64,000 nucleotides of DNA from Paenibacillus silviterrae (GCF_030167925.1 NZ_JASKUT010000001.1:2604001-2668000), one strand, 5' to 3'; shown: positions 41,651-50,240, numbered from the stretch's first letter. The notes: generated by a model from the letters alone, not told the origin. Numbers and translations are program-made.

Positions 41651-43206
41651 ATTGCCACTCCTTGATTATGTTTATTGTTGAATCGAACTCTTTTCTTAAT
41701 GGTTAGCTTCGCCTGTACAAATGCATTGACGAAGGCTCGTACCTCAGAGGTCATTTCACAATTCTTAAGCCCTCTGCACTGCCTGACTTTGTTGGAGGAA
41801 ACCTCCATCGTGTAGAATGGTACATCAGGTGCTGATGACCTGCGTACCAAAAAGATGTCTATCTTGCCATCCGCATAATCTTTGGCGTAACCGGCCACAC
41901 AATGATTCAGCGCTTTTCCTTCCGCAACGAGCTCGGCAGTGTCGGCTGCTGGGCGTAGGATAAGACCGTCTTTTTCGAATGAAAGCGATGCAAGCTTTTC
42001 ACTCCGTTTTGCCATCCTCCGGCTTAAAGCCTGATCTTCTTTAAACTTGATTCGGGCTGATGTTTTCCGATGAGCATCCCTGAGATTGTTCGGAAACAGA
42101 TAGCGTTCTTCCTGAAGACTCATCCCGAGCTGCTTACATTCCTTTTGGTAGTCTCGCCAATCCGACAAAGCACTTGTACTCGATGAGTAGTGGCCGTTGC
42201 GGATCTGTTTCAGAATATATTTGGCGGCTTGATCCATGGATGTGACTTTCAATATTTCATTCAAATAGCTTTTATAATAATGACTACTAATAGGAGCCAG
42301 CACTTGAGCATCCGCCATGCTGATCCCGAGTCCCTGTTTCTTAGAAAGTTGGTAGAACCTCAATTCGAGAGGCCCTAATTCAATCCCCAACTTTCTGAGT
42401 TCCTTCAACTCGGACTTTGACAGGCGAAGAACCTTTTCTAGTGTTTTTCCGTTCCAGTTGATCGCCCCGTAAGTTGAATCTTTGTGTAACTTTGCTTTAA
42501 CGAAATTGCCAAATCCTGCTTTCGTCAAATACTCAACGCAGGGGTATCGAGCAGCTAGGTCAAAGAACTCAACCATATCACTTACATAAAAATGATTCTG
42601 ATATTTCGTGTAATCTTCCCATGTGGAATACTGGAATGGAGTCCCTTTGACCGCTTGCTTAATATTATTGAGTGACACGTATTTCGGGTAGTTACCCATT
42701 CCAGAAAAGTAATTGTCAAAAGCGCTGTAGACTGTCGATCGCCGCTCCCACTCGTTGCTGTATTTCAGGCGATAGTAATGGCTTTGGCCGGGAGAAAACA
42801 GATACATGTGACTGCAATTATATGAAGTCTGCACATTCTTATAATCACCGCTGTAATCACGTCTCACTTCGATCACTCGTGCCGTTACGGATTGCTTGTC
42901 AGCAATTGAGCGTTCATACCAAACGAAAACGGCTTTGTCCTCCATGTACTTGCGGCTCATTCCTTCTGCTCGAACCCTACACGACGACTTACATTTTGAG
43001 CAGGTAGCAAGTGTTTCTTGCTTGTGCTTCAATTTCTCTGCTGGAAGGTGTGTTTGATTGCAGTGAGTACACCATGCATACTGAACACCAAGCACTGTCT
43101 TGTAGAATAAATAGCGACTCGTCTTTAGCGCTGTGTCGGTCGCAAATTTAACGATATCAGTGCTGATCTGTGTGGAAAAATGTGATTTGAAGTCATCGAA
43201 GCTCAT
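41647..43206 (-). CDS. PcfJ-like protein
   Basis: A 519-residue protein started at ATG 43,206 (GGAGGG 8 nt upstream). An N-terminal zinc ribbon is seen as WCTHCN and then ATCSKCKSSCRVRAEG (about residues 45-85). The PcfJ signature lies at the C-terminus: ALNHCVAGYAKDYADGKIDI, then FLVRR and VRQCRGLKNCEM. PcfJ-type proteins are known from conjugative plasmids and phages with no firm function. It is adjacent to the PcfK-like gene, as in those elements. Confidence 0.8.
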   Translation of the reverse strand: MSFDDFKSHFSTQISTDIVKFATDTALKTSRYLFYKTVLGVQYAWCTHCNQTHLPAEKLKHKQETLATCSKCKSSCRVRAEGMSRKYMEDKAVFVWYERSIADKQSVTARVIEVRRDYSGDYKNVQTSYNCSHMYLFSPGQSHYYRLKYSNEWERRSTVYSAFDNYFSGMGNYPKYVSLNNIKQAVKGTPFQYSTWEDYTKYQNHFYVSDMVEFFDLAARYPCVEYLTKAGFGNFVKAKLHKDSTYGAINWNGKTLEKVLRLSKSELKELRKLGIELGPLELRFYQLSKKQGLGISMADAQVLAPISSHYYKSYLNEILKVTSMDQAAKYILKQIRNGHYSSSTSALSDWRDYQKECKQLGMSLQEERYLFPNNLRDAHRKTSARIKFKEDQALSRRMAKRSEKLASLSFEKDGLILRPAADTAELVAEGKALNHCVAGYAKDYADGKIDIFLVRRSSAPDVPFYTMEVSSNKVRQCRGLKNCEMTSEVRAFVNAFVQAKLTIKKRVRFNNKHNQGVAI

Positions 43207-43223
43207 ACCGCGAATCCCTCCAA

Positions 43224-43544
43224 TCAAATATCAAGTGTAGCAGTGAACCGTCTTTTTTCCTGAGGCGCAGCTGCAGCCTCAGTTTCGATGCCGAAATAAT
43301 TCAGAACGATCGCAAATCCCTCTTGATCTGTAAGAACAGCGCAATTGCCAACCTTGTTCTTCTCGGCTACAGCCCTCATCGCATCTAGGCTTTTAACGAT
43401 GGACTTATCCTGACTTAGAATTTTCTCAGCATCATGCGGCTTGCTCTGCAGGTGCTGTAGCAGGAAATTGCCAATCGCCGTGACATATGGCTTATTTTCC
43501 TTTTCAATCTCCGTATTTAGCTTTTCAACAGCTTTATTCAACAT
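43224..43544 (-). CDS. PcfK-like protein
   Basis: A 106-residue reading from ATG 43,544, behind GGAGGG at 43,553-43,558. The content FLLQHLQSKPHDAEKILSQD, then KSIVKSLDAMRAVAEKNKVG and NCAVLTDQEGFAIVLNYFGI fits the PcfK-like companion of PcfJ. The same frame stays open upstream to an ATG at 43,913, but the upstream part competes with the 97-residue frame at 43,550; the Shine-Dalgarno evidence favours the short form. Confidence 0.65.
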   Translation of the reverse strand: MLNKAVEKLNTEIEKENKPYVTAIGNFLLQHLQSKPHDAEKILSQDKSIVKSLDAMRAVAEKNKVGNCAVLTDQEGFAIVLNYFGIETEAAAAPQEKRRFTATLDI

Positions 43545-43549
43545 TTTGA

Positions 43550-43843
43550 CTACCCTCCTGACGTTTTCTTTATTTCGCTCAAATAACTCGGCTTGTTGGT
43601 CACAACCCATGCAAAGCCGCGGAGAGGAACCCCCGGATCTTCGATCAAGTAGGAGCATCCCTTTGGAACAAATGGATTGCATTGGACTCGTAGATGTCCG
43701 TACTTGGTCTCTACCGTATGGCATGCAGCCAGTTGGGAATGCGGAGAAACGTTCATTGCAATTCTTTCGATCTTCTTGTCTGACTGCAGGATCGTCACTA
43801 AGGCTTTTTCTACCACCATAGTAGCTTTCTCTGAGAGCTTCAT
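43550..43843 (-). CDS. Phage early protein in an overlapping frame
   Basis: A 97-residue frame starting MKLSEKATMVVEKALVTILQ, with VSPHSQLAACHTVETKYGHL and PFVPKGCSYLIEDPGVPLRG. It reads like a normal soluble protein, more so than the alternative frame. The start at 43,843 has only AGG directly before it. It would lie between a short leader frame at 43,913 and the PcfK-like gene. Which of the two overlapping frames is used is not settled. Confidence 0.5.
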   Translation of the reverse strand: MKLSEKATMVVEKALVTILQSDKKIERIAMNVSPHSQLAACHTVETKYGHLRVQCNPFVPKGCSYLIEDPGVPLRGFAWVVTNKPSYLSEIKKTSGG

Positions 43844-43919
43844 CCTCGTTCAGCTCCTTTAACCCGAGTGCTTCTTCTAAGGTCAACTGATTTTCGTCTT
43901 TGTAATTCTCCATATGGCT

Positions 43920-44144
43920 TTACCTCGTTCTCTTGCCCTTCTTCTCCCTTGTGTCTTTGCACAAGACAAAGGGCTTGTCCAGTCGAACAACAACCCATCC
44001 AGTGTAGCCGATAGCCAAATAAGCGAGTACACGACGTTTGAAATCTTCCGGATCACGAGCTTTTATGTTCCACAGTTTTAAAGCGATGCCGACTTTGGTT
44101 AACGGCTCGTCCAACCATTCTTCTTTAGCCTCAAATATCTGCAT
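43920..44144 (-). CDS. Hypothetical phage early protein
   Basis: A 74-residue protein: MQIFEAKEEWLDEPLTKVGI, then RVLAYLAIGYTGWVVVRLDK and a basic end. GAGGG precedes the ATG. It is the first gene after an internal terminator in the early operon. No family recognised. Confidence 0.55.
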   Translation of the reverse strand: MQIFEAKEEWLDEPLTKVGIALKLWNIKARDPEDFKRRVLAYLAIGYTGWVVVRLDKPFVLCKDTREKKGKRTR

Positions 44145-44189
44145 CGCCCTCCCTCGCCTATGAAACTACTCTTTGAAAATAACAGTTGA

Positions 44190-44216
44190 AATAAAAAGGG
44201 TGCCTAATGACACCCT
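44190..44216 (-). terminator. Internal terminator of the early operon
   Basis: AGGGTG (44,198-44,203) and CACCCT (44,210-44,215) form a stem; on the minus strand CACCC is followed by TTTTTATTT. It overlaps the last codons of the 44,204 frame and would limit transcription from the regulator genes into the PcfK/PcfJ genes unless antitermination occurs. Confidence 0.65.
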
Positions 44217-44479
44217 GATACATCCTTGCTAAAGCTGGATTGCTCCGCTATAATATGTACAGGTGTAATTTGATTAAATAGCATTTCCGAAGAGTCGCCC
44301 CGCCAGGCGGCTTTTTCATTTTGTCCGCAATTGTTCTCACGGAGGATCCGGTCCGTCTGCGGACCGATATGCTCCTGAGCTCGGAAGTCAGCAGCCATTT
44401 GTCGAACCTGCCACCCCTTAAGAACGCCATCGCTGACCGTTAAAATTCGTGGGTTTGATGTATTCATCCACTTCACCAT
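44204..44479 (-). CDS. Doubtful small phage protein
   Basis: A 91-residue frame (MVKWMNTSNPRILTVSDGVL, QVRQMAADFRAQEHIGPQTD). It begins 4 bp after the HTH gene end, but its start site is unclear (AAAGG is close to the ATG at 44,479; 44,467 is an alternative), and its end runs through a terminator hairpin. Composition is acceptable but there is no recognised motif. Confidence 0.35.
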   Translation of the reverse strand: MVKWMNTSNPRILTVSDGVLKGWQVRQMAADFRAQEHIGPQTDRILRENNCGQNEKAAWRGDSSEMLFNQITPVHIIAEQSSFSKDVSGCH

Positions 44480-44482
44480 CCT

Positions 44483-44995
44483 TTAATTTATATACTTCTT
44501 CGACTTTAGATCGCGCCGATGTTCCTTCCACATCCCAAGCCAGCTGAAGCAATATTCTTTACAAAGAACGCCTATGTAGTGCGTCAGCGCGGTCATCGCC
44601 TCTAGCCCTTCCATGATTGCTTGCTTGATTTCCTCATGCCCTCGTTCGCAGAGCTGGTCTTTCCTTTTGGTGATTTGAACCTTTTCCATGGCGATAATAA
44701 ATTCTTTTACTTCTTCCATGGTCTTAAGGTGTACTGAAGCCTTGTGCAGATCGGCCCCTTCGCCGTCCAACCAAGGTACCCATGCGTTCCCAGTGACTTC
44801 ATTGGCCGCGGCCACATAAAGCTCAGCATCATCATAGTGCTGTGTCGAGGAGCGCATGACATCCTTCGGAACCTTTCGAGATCCATTTGTATACTTACCA
44901 ATTGTGGAGTTATCTACGTGAAGCATTCGAGCAACTTCAATTTTTGTTTCGCTGTTTGCCTTCATCGTTTTTTCAAGGGTCTGTCCAAACGTCAT
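44483..44995 (-). CDS. XRE-family phage regulator
   Basis: A 170-residue protein started at ATG 44,995 after AAGGAGGTGAG. The N-terminal helix-turn-helix is ANSETKIEVARMLHVDNSTI, then GKYTNGSRKVPKD (XRE fold). Residues 95-160 are helical with a conserved-looking HKASVHLKTMEEVKEFIIAM. Such proteins regulate early phage genes in Paenibacillus and Bacillus phages. It lies three genes from the cro-like gene. Confidence 0.7.
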   Translation of the reverse strand: MTFGQTLEKTMKANSETKIEVARMLHVDNSTIGKYTNGSRKVPKDVMRSSTQHYDDAELYVAAANEVTGNAWVPWLDGEGADLHKASVHLKTMEEVKEFIIAMEKVQITKRKDQLCERGHEEIKQAIMEGLEAMTALTHYIGVLCKEYCFSWLGMWKEHRRDLKSKKYIN

Positions 44996-45102
44996 TTGAT
45001 TTCTCACCTCCTTGGCAGAATTAGGTAGTTCCATTGGACAGGTATGCGGTTTATGATGGAATCAACCAACATTCCTTTAACCCGCGACCCTAGCGGGTTC
45101 TT

Positions 45103-45348
45103 TTATTGCTGCTTGACCATGGAGTAATTCCCGCGTGCGATCATTTCATCAATAATGGACCAGCAAATTCTCGCAATTCCGGCATCAATGCGCTCGAGCT
45201 CTTCTTTAGAAGTCGTCACATGTGTTGTATAAATCTCGATACGGCCGCGGCCGGGTTCAATCACCATGGCAGGTTGTTCGATTTGGCTAGTCACAGGCAT
45301 CACACTCCTACGACTATTTGTATGCTGTGAAGCCTGTGGGACGGGCAT
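45103..45348 (-). CDS. Hypothetical phage early protein
   Basis: An 81-residue protein starting MPVPQASQHTNSRRSVMPVT, with IEIYTTHVTTSKEELERIDA and a C-terminal IARICWSIIDEMIARGNYSM. ATG 45,348 is preferred over 45,378 because of GGAAGTGA upstream. The family is not recognised. A repressor-type operator lies about 44 bp upstream. Confidence 0.55.
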   Translation of the reverse strand: MPVPQASQHTNSRRSVMPVTSQIEQPAMVIEPGRGRIEIYTTHVTTSKEELERIDAGIARICWSIIDEMIARGNYSMVKQQ

Positions 45349-45391
45349 TGTTTTTTCACTTCCTTCTTTCAAAATCAATCGGTCTATTTAT

Positions 45392-45408
45392 TTTGCTATT
45401 TCAGCAAA
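45392..45408. promoter_or_regulatory. Repressor operator O4 (after cro)
   Basis: TTTGCTATTTCAGCAAA is a 17-bp dyad of the same type as the operators at 45,643 and 45,678 (TTTGCTAAtTTAGCAAA), with two changes in the half-sites. It overlaps the sequence just past the cro-like stop and could add control over the following early genes. Confidence 0.7.
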
Positions 45409-45409
45409 T

Positions 45410-45616
45410 TCAGTTCCTTAAAAAAAGCAGTTCAAGACTGCATTGAAGTTTCTCACAGATGGCTGGAAGGTGGTTTGCTTTAAAGGAATACTCTCCTTTC
45501 TCATACTTCATGTAAGTCGAAGCATTCCTAAAGCCTAATCTCTCAGCCATATCCTGAAGGGATATCTTTAGTTCCTGCCTCCTATCAGAAATGTACGTTA
45601 AATTTAGTTCATTCAT
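45410..45616 (-). CDS. Cro-like XRE regulator
   Basis: A 68-residue protein: ISLQDMAERLGFRNASTYMK, then YEKGEYSFKANHLPAICEKL, a compact XRE helix-turn-helix with no further domain. It is divergent from the repressor gene at 45,787 across the shared operator region and is the first gene of the early operon, which fits a Cro-type role in the lytic switch. Confidence 0.85.
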   Translation of the reverse strand: MNELNLTYISDRRQELKISLQDMAERLGFRNASTYMKYEKGEYSFKANHLPAICEKLQCSLELLFLRN

Positions 45617-45642
45617 TCTCTTTCCTCCCTCCCATTACCATT

Positions 45643-45755
45643 TTGCTAATTTAGCAAATCCCATAGCAATAATATACTTTGCTAATTCAGCAAAGTCAAC
45701 ATTTTTTTGTTGTTTTAGCAAAGTCGTTTTTTCTAATATGGAAAAATGTTAAAAT
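45643..45755. promoter_or_regulatory. Genetic switch: divergent promoters with 17-bp operators
   Basis: O1 TTTGCTAATTTAGCAAA (45,643-45,659) is a perfect dyad. O2 TTTGCTAATTCAGCAAA (45,678-45,694) has one mismatch. A third, weaker site ends with TTTAGCAAA near 45,707-45,723. The leftward early promoter is TTGACT (45,694-45,699 on the minus strand), 17 bp, TATATT (45,671-45,676), so O2 lies exactly in the spacer. The rightward repressor promoter has an extended -10, TGTTAAAAT (45,747-45,755). Confidence 0.85.
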
Positions 45756-45786
45756 AGAATTGCTAAATCGGAAAGTTGGTGACCTT

Positions 45787-46137
45787 ATGAAGATTGGTGA
45801 TCGAATCAAAGCACTCCGCGAAAAAAAGGGATGGACTCAACTAGAACTTGCAGATAAAGCAGGTATCAACAATAGTGTTCTGTCGAGAATAGAAGCGAAT
45901 AAACGTCCTGTCGAAGATTACCTTCTTGCTAAATTCTCTGACATTTTCGATGTAAACGCTGACTATTTACTGGGTAGACTTTTGGAATCAAGTGAATACT
46001 CAGATCAAATTAAAGTGCAAGATGAATCCATTTACCGAATGATTGCCCGAGCAAAAGAGCTGCCTCCCGACCAATTGGAGCAGGCAAAAAGCTTCATTGA
46101 TTTCCTATATGAGCAAGGCAACAAAAAAAAGGACTAA
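45787..46137 (+). CDS. Prophage repressor (ImmR/CI-like, XRE family)
   Basis: A 116-residue protein. The XRE domain is MKIGDRIKALREKKGWTQLE, then LADKAGINNSVLSRIEANKR, with NADYLLGR following; the C-terminal 45 residues are helical and probably dimerise. There is no S24 autocleavage domain. Instead an ImmA/IrrE-type protease gene follows after 4 bp, as in ICEBs1 and phi105-type systems, so relief of repression probably occurs by proteolysis. It lies next to the operators. Confidence 0.88.
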   Translation: MKIGDRIKALREKKGWTQLELADKAGINNSVLSRIEANKRPVEDYLLAKFSDIFDVNADYLLGRLLESSEYSDQIKVQDESIYRMIARAKELPPDQLEQAKSFIDFLYEQGNKKKD

Positions 46138-46141
46138 CAGC

Positions 46142-47155
46142 ATGAAGAAAATCCCCATGGTTCCTCGTAGACAATTTGCTAAGCAAGGGGCTCTCGTTTT
46201 TATGGAGAGGTTCGGGATTGATTCATTGCCGGTTAATCCTTTTGTTTATTATAAGAAAAATAACTGGCTGCTCTTTAAACTATCAGAAGCAGAATTGCTA
46301 TACGGAGCTACTGATCCACTGAGACTCAGGGCTACCAAAGCGGATGCCGTTACCGTCTGGAATGGAAAGCAATATCTGACCATCTATGATGACACTGCAG
46401 GATACAGTTCTGAGCGGATTCGATGGACATTAGCTCATGAGATCGGGCACATCTTTTTAAATCATCTTTTCGATTATGAGCTCACTTCCATTAACCGCGG
46501 CGGGCTGACTCAATACCAATATCGAACCTTAGAGAACGAAGCTGATCTTTTTGCTCAGGAGTTGCTGGCCCCCTCCTATGTGCTTTCTAAACTTGGTGCT
46601 ACACTTGCCGCTGACATTGAATTCATTTGCAAAATTTCAAGGCAAGCTGCTAAGTATCGTGCGCAAGAGCTAGTTCGTTTCCAGAGGAACGTGGACGATT
46701 TCGGCCATACTTTCTACGAAAAGAATTTCGCACCTTACTTCAAAGAAGTTAATTATTGCTCCAATATTCCTGTGCCATTACCTAATCGTCATATCCATAA
46801 AGTCTCGGCAGAGGTGAAATATATGAACGTTAAATTCATGAATTTTCAGTCCGACTCAAACGGCCGCTTTAAAATGTGCCCTCGGTGCGGACATAACAAG
46901 TTCTCCGAGAAAGCGTCGTACTGCAAAATGTGCGGTCTTTTTTTGTACAATGACTGTCAAAATCAACTAGATATGCCAAGAAGCAACTGCGGCGAGATCA
47001 ACCCACCTGACGCGCGATATTGTGAAGCATGTGGATCAGAGACTTACATGTCGAAGATGGGGTTGTTGAAGACGTGGAGAGAGATGGAGGCGGAGCGTTT
47101 CCGAGATGAAGAAGCCATCTCTCGTCGGATGAGTAAGACAGTTAGGAGATTCTAG
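46142..47155 (+). CDS. ImmA/IrrE-type metallopeptidase with C-terminal zinc ribbons
   Basis: A 337-residue protein started at ATG 46,142. Residues 30-170 are the ImmA peptidase with the zinc motif LAHEIGHIFLNHLF and the downstream glutamate helix ENEADLFAQELLAP. The C-terminal third has a ribbon CPRCG...YCKMCG and a second CGEINPPDARYCEACG. ICEBs1 ImmA cleaves ImmR; by analogy this protease would inactivate the adjacent repressor. The added ribbons are unusual compared with the roughly 170-residue ICEBs1 ImmA and might sense metal, oxidation or nucleic acid (inference). Confidence 0.85.
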   Translation: MKKIPMVPRRQFAKQGALVFMERFGIDSLPVNPFVYYKKNNWLLFKLSEAELLYGATDPLRLRATKADAVTVWNGKQYLTIYDDTAGYSSERIRWTLAHEIGHIFLNHLFDYELTSINRGGLTQYQYRTLENEADLFAQELLAPSYVLSKLGATLAADIEFICKISRQAAKYRAQELVRFQRNVDDFGHTFYEKNFAPYFKEVNYCSNIPVPLPNRHIHKVSAEVKYMNVKFMNFQSDSNGRFKMCPRCGHNKFSEKASYCKMCGLFLYNDCQNQLDMPRSNCGEINPPDARYCEACGSETYMSKMGLLKTWREMEAERFRDEEAISRRMSKTVRRF

Positions 47156-47200
47156 CTTTGTTGATTATAGAAAAAAATCTTGGGGGTATCTGGAAAAGAA

Positions 47201-47776
47201 ATGCGAATTAATATAATTGGTGGCATTATTTCTTCAGCGATTTTTTTAATATTATTTCAGCCAATACTTAACTGGTTGAATAAGATTCTTTTGAATTTCT
47301 TAGCTAATTCTTTTTCTGGATTAATTGATTTCCTTTATTCTAAAGCTGCAAGAAGTCAAGTAAATACCATTAATTTAACTTTGCTCGGATTATTGGCAGG
47401 TATATTATTGGGATTATTGATCGCGTTTATTCTGGTAATTCTACTAAAAAAATCACGAAATCGATTTAAAGAAAAACTATTTGCAATGGAGGAAAGCAAA
47501 CAAAAGAAAGTTTTGCTGATTATGTTTTTAATCGCAGCTGTCCTCGCAGTTTTTCCTGTCAATTTCAGTTATTTCACTGAATTTGTTAATGTTGAAATGA
47601 ATACCAGTTTTAATCAGAGATTAACTATCATTGCACCTTACATCACAGAGCAGGAAGAAGAGCAGATTAGAGCTGATTGGGCTTCAATGGAAACCCGTCT
47701 TCATTATGCTGCTATCAATTCAAAAATTGAAAGCATTGCAATTCAAAATAAAATCACATTACCCAAAGCATTCTAA
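47201..47776 (+). CDS. Membrane protein in the lysogeny region
   Basis: A 191-residue protein with about three membrane spans (IIGGIISSAIFLILFQPILN; LTLLGLLAGILLGLLIAFIL; VLLIMFLIAAVLAVFPVNFS) and a soluble C-terminus of about 70 residues. The ATG at 47,201 is taken; a TTG at 47,180 is possible. The family is not recognised. Position among repressor-linked plus-strand genes suggests expression in the lysogen, perhaps for exclusion of other phages. Confidence 0.6.
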   Translation: MRINIIGGIISSAIFLILFQPILNWLNKILLNFLANSFSGLIDFLYSKAARSQVNTINLTLLGLLAGILLGLLIAFILVILLKKSRNRFKEKLFAMEESKQKKVLLIMFLIAAVLAVFPVNFSYFTEFVNVEMNTSFNQRLTIIAPYITEQEEEQIRADWASMETRLHYAAINSKIESIAIQNKITLPKAF

Positions 47777-47872
47777 GATTATTTTTTGTAAAGGGTTTGA
47801 ATTCGAGTATAACCGATCGTCGGATGAGTAATACGAGTCTAAGATAAAATTCTTATCAGGGGGCATTTATAA

Positions 47873-49762
47873 ATGTTTGAATACTCTAAAGACTATTTTA
47901 TGCAAGCTAAACCCTATATTCTTGAAAATATGAATCTCAGAGCCCCTCAAATTGAGGCTTATCAGGCGGTATTCGACCATTTTACTATTACTAAAAGCAG
48001 TGAGCATGCTAAGGTTGTTCTACCAACTGGAACAGGAAAGACGGGGTTAATGGGAATAATCCCTTACAGCCTCTCAAATAGCCGGACACTCATTATTACT
48101 CCTCAACTTGTTATTAAGGATGCAGTTCTTGGTTCGTTAGATCCTGAGTTCGATCGGAATTTCTGGATTATGACAAAGGTATTCGAACATCGAGAAGAAC
48201 TGCCTTCTGTGATTGAATATGAAACAAGTCATGACGTGAATCTTCTAAAGTATGCCAACATCGTGATTTTGAATATTCATAAACTCCAGAAACGTCTAAA
48301 GTCATCTTTGTTGAAAAAAGTTGACCCTGACTTTTTTGATCTCATCATAATTGATGAAGCACATCATGCCGAAGCAAAAACCTGGCAAGAAGCCATTGAT
48401 TATTTTAGCAGTGCTAAGGTTGTAAAGGTTACCGGTACTCCTTTCAGAACTGATGGTAAGCCTATCCAAGGTAAAGACGTCTACGAATATAAATTAAGAG
48501 AAGCCATGGCCAATGGATACGTGAAGACTCTAGAGAAAATAACTCATGTTCCAGAAAAGTTATACTTGTCTATTGATCAAAATGAAGATAAGTTATATAC
48601 CATCGAAGAAATTAGGGCGTTAGGTTTAAAAGAAGAAGACTGGATCAATCGTTCGGTAGCTCTCTCAAAAGAAAGTAACAACGTAATTATAGATAGAAGT
48701 ATAGAACTGTTGGAGGAAAAGCTGTCGATTAGTAAATTTCCACATAAAATCATTGCTGTAGCATCTAGCATCTGGCATGCTGAACAATTGAAAGAGATGT
48801 ATGAAGTCAAAGGTTATCCTGTTGCATTAGTACATAGTGAACAAGAAAAAGTCACCCGGCAAATCGAACTTGATAAAATTGAAAAGCATAAAGTAAAAGT
48901 CGTCGTGAACGTGGCAATGCTCGGTGAAGGGTACGATCATAAATATTTGTCTGTAGCAGCTATTTTTAGACCTTACAAGGGCTTGCTACCATACGCACAG
49001 TTCATCGGAAGAGTATTAAGATCAATTGATTCAACTGAAGATATTACAACAATTCCTGAGGATAATATTGCCGCGGTTGTCTATCATAAAGAACTCGGAT
49101 TAGAAAAACTTTGGGAATATTATAAAGAAGAACTTAGAAAAAAAGATATCATATTGAAAATTAAAGAAGACTCTAATATTAATCCCAAGGACTCTGAATC
49201 GACTAAAAATAAATCGTTTGGAATTGCATTTGAAGAAGGAAATGCTTCACTCGAAGTCGACAGTTTTATTGAATCCGAACTCATTCAAAAGCGTAATGAG
49301 CGACTTGCCGAAGAATCAGCAAAAATAACTCAAATGATGGAATTGCTTAATATTTCAAAAGATAAAGCAATTCAGATGTTACGACAAGCTGAAGAAAATA
49401 CTGATAAGCAAAGACTCTTGCGCCCTGATCTATTTGTGGACCGTTCTAGAAAAAGAATTGACAGAAAGATAAAATTTGAAATTGTACCTGACCTTCTTGA
49501 CGAGTATAATTTAGATATGAACGGAACGCAGCTAAAAAGTTCTCCCTCGGTTTTTGCTGCAAAGTATAGATGGATAACTCAACACAAAGAAATGAACGGT
49601 GAAATCCTTGCGATTTACCTTGAAAACAGACTAAATGATGCTATTGGTGGTAAGAGGAGCGAATGGTCGGTTGAAGATTGGCCGAGAGCTGAACAAGAAT
49701 TGGAAACAATAGTCAGCTATCTCCGTTCAACACTTAATCTCAGATTTCCGAAAGGGAGTTAG
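47873..49762 (+). CDS. DEAD/DEAH superfamily II helicase
   Basis: A 629-residue protein. Motif I is LPTGTGKTGLM (about residues 49-59), motif II is IIIDEAHHAEAKTW, motif III is VKVTGTPFR, and motif VI is QFIGRVLRSI. The C-terminal 200 residues are an uncharacterised charged helical region. It resembles the motor subunit of type I/III restriction systems and of several phage-defence systems, but no nuclease or methylase domain is fused. It forms an operon with the 110-residue gene starting 5 bp downstream. The gene is A+T-rich. Confidence 0.85.
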   Translation: MFEYSKDYFMQAKPYILENMNLRAPQIEAYQAVFDHFTITKSSEHAKVVLPTGTGKTGLMGIIPYSLSNSRTLIITPQLVIKDAVLGSLDPEFDRNFWIMTKVFEHREELPSVIEYETSHDVNLLKYANIVILNIHKLQKRLKSSLLKKVDPDFFDLIIIDEAHHAEAKTWQEAIDYFSSAKVVKVTGTPFRTDGKPIQGKDVYEYKLREAMANGYVKTLEKITHVPEKLYLSIDQNEDKLYTIEEIRALGLKEEDWINRSVALSKESNNVIIDRSIELLEEKLSISKFPHKIIAVASSIWHAEQLKEMYEVKGYPVALVHSEQEKVTRQIELDKIEKHKVKVVVNVAMLGEGYDHKYLSVAAIFRPYKGLLPYAQFIGRVLRSIDSTEDITTIPEDNIAAVVYHKELGLEKLWEYYKEELRKKDIILKIKEDSNINPKDSESTKNKSFGIAFEEGNASLEVDSFIESELIQKRNERLAEESAKITQMMELLNISKDKAIQMLRQAEENTDKQRLLRPDLFVDRSRKRIDRKIKFEIVPDLLDEYNLDMNGTQLKSSPSVFAAKYRWITQHKEMNGEILAIYLENRLNDAIGGKRSEWSVEDWPRAEQELETIVSYLRSTLNLRFPKGS

Positions 49763-49766
49763 ACGC

Positions 49767-50099
49767 GTGGAAACATTATTGAATAAACTTTATGACGAGA
49801 TTTACTCACCAAAAATAACACCATACGAACTAGTATCCAATGCTAAATTAGATCACTATCAGTATGTGAACATGTACAAAGAGTCTGAAGGACTTACAGT
49901 GGAGTCATCTTGCCTAATGGGTGCAGGAATATATGCTAAATTTGTCTATAAATTTGATCTAAACGACAAACTGTTGTCATTGACAAGCTTTTATGATGGA
50001 ATAGAAAAAGTTGAGTATAATCGATCAATAGCCATCCAAGAAATAAAAGAACAACTTCAAGACCTGCTTGCCGCTAATTTAAAATCAGAAGCTGTGTAG
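49767..50099 (+). CDS. Small partner of the helicase
   Basis: A 110-residue protein beginning METLLNKLYDEIYSPKITPY, with AGIYAKFVYKFDLNDKLLSL and a helical C-terminus. It starts 5 bp after the helicase stop and precedes a clear terminator, so it shares the helicase transcript. The family is not recognised. Confidence 0.65.
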   Translation: METLLNKLYDEIYSPKITPYELVSNAKLDHYQYVNMYKESEGLTVESSCLMGAGIYAKFVYKFDLNDKLLSLTSFYDGIEKVEYNRSIAIQEIKEQLQDLLAANLKSEAV

Positions 50100-50123
50100 T
50101 AATTGAATAGAACATACAAAAGT

Positions 50124-50160
50124 AGCGCTTTTAGTTTCACAAGCGCTCTTTTTTGTTTTT
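50124..50160 (+). terminator. Terminator of the lysogeny/helicase operon
   Basis: AGCGCTT (50,124-50,130) pairs with AAGCGCT (50,141-50,147), followed by CTTTTTTGTTTTTTTT. It ends the plus-strand operon after the 110-residue gene. Confidence 0.85.
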
Positions 50161-50240
50161 TTTCAACTTCCAAAAAAACAACCTTACATTCACATGTTTT
50201 GAGCATTATTATACCCCGTGAGTTGGCAGGTAACTATTGA

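Noticed and set aside
43441..43821. Plus-strand frame opposite the PcfK-like region
   Set aside because: It is the shadow of the minus-strand early operon; Ser/Leu/Phe-rich composition and no start signal.
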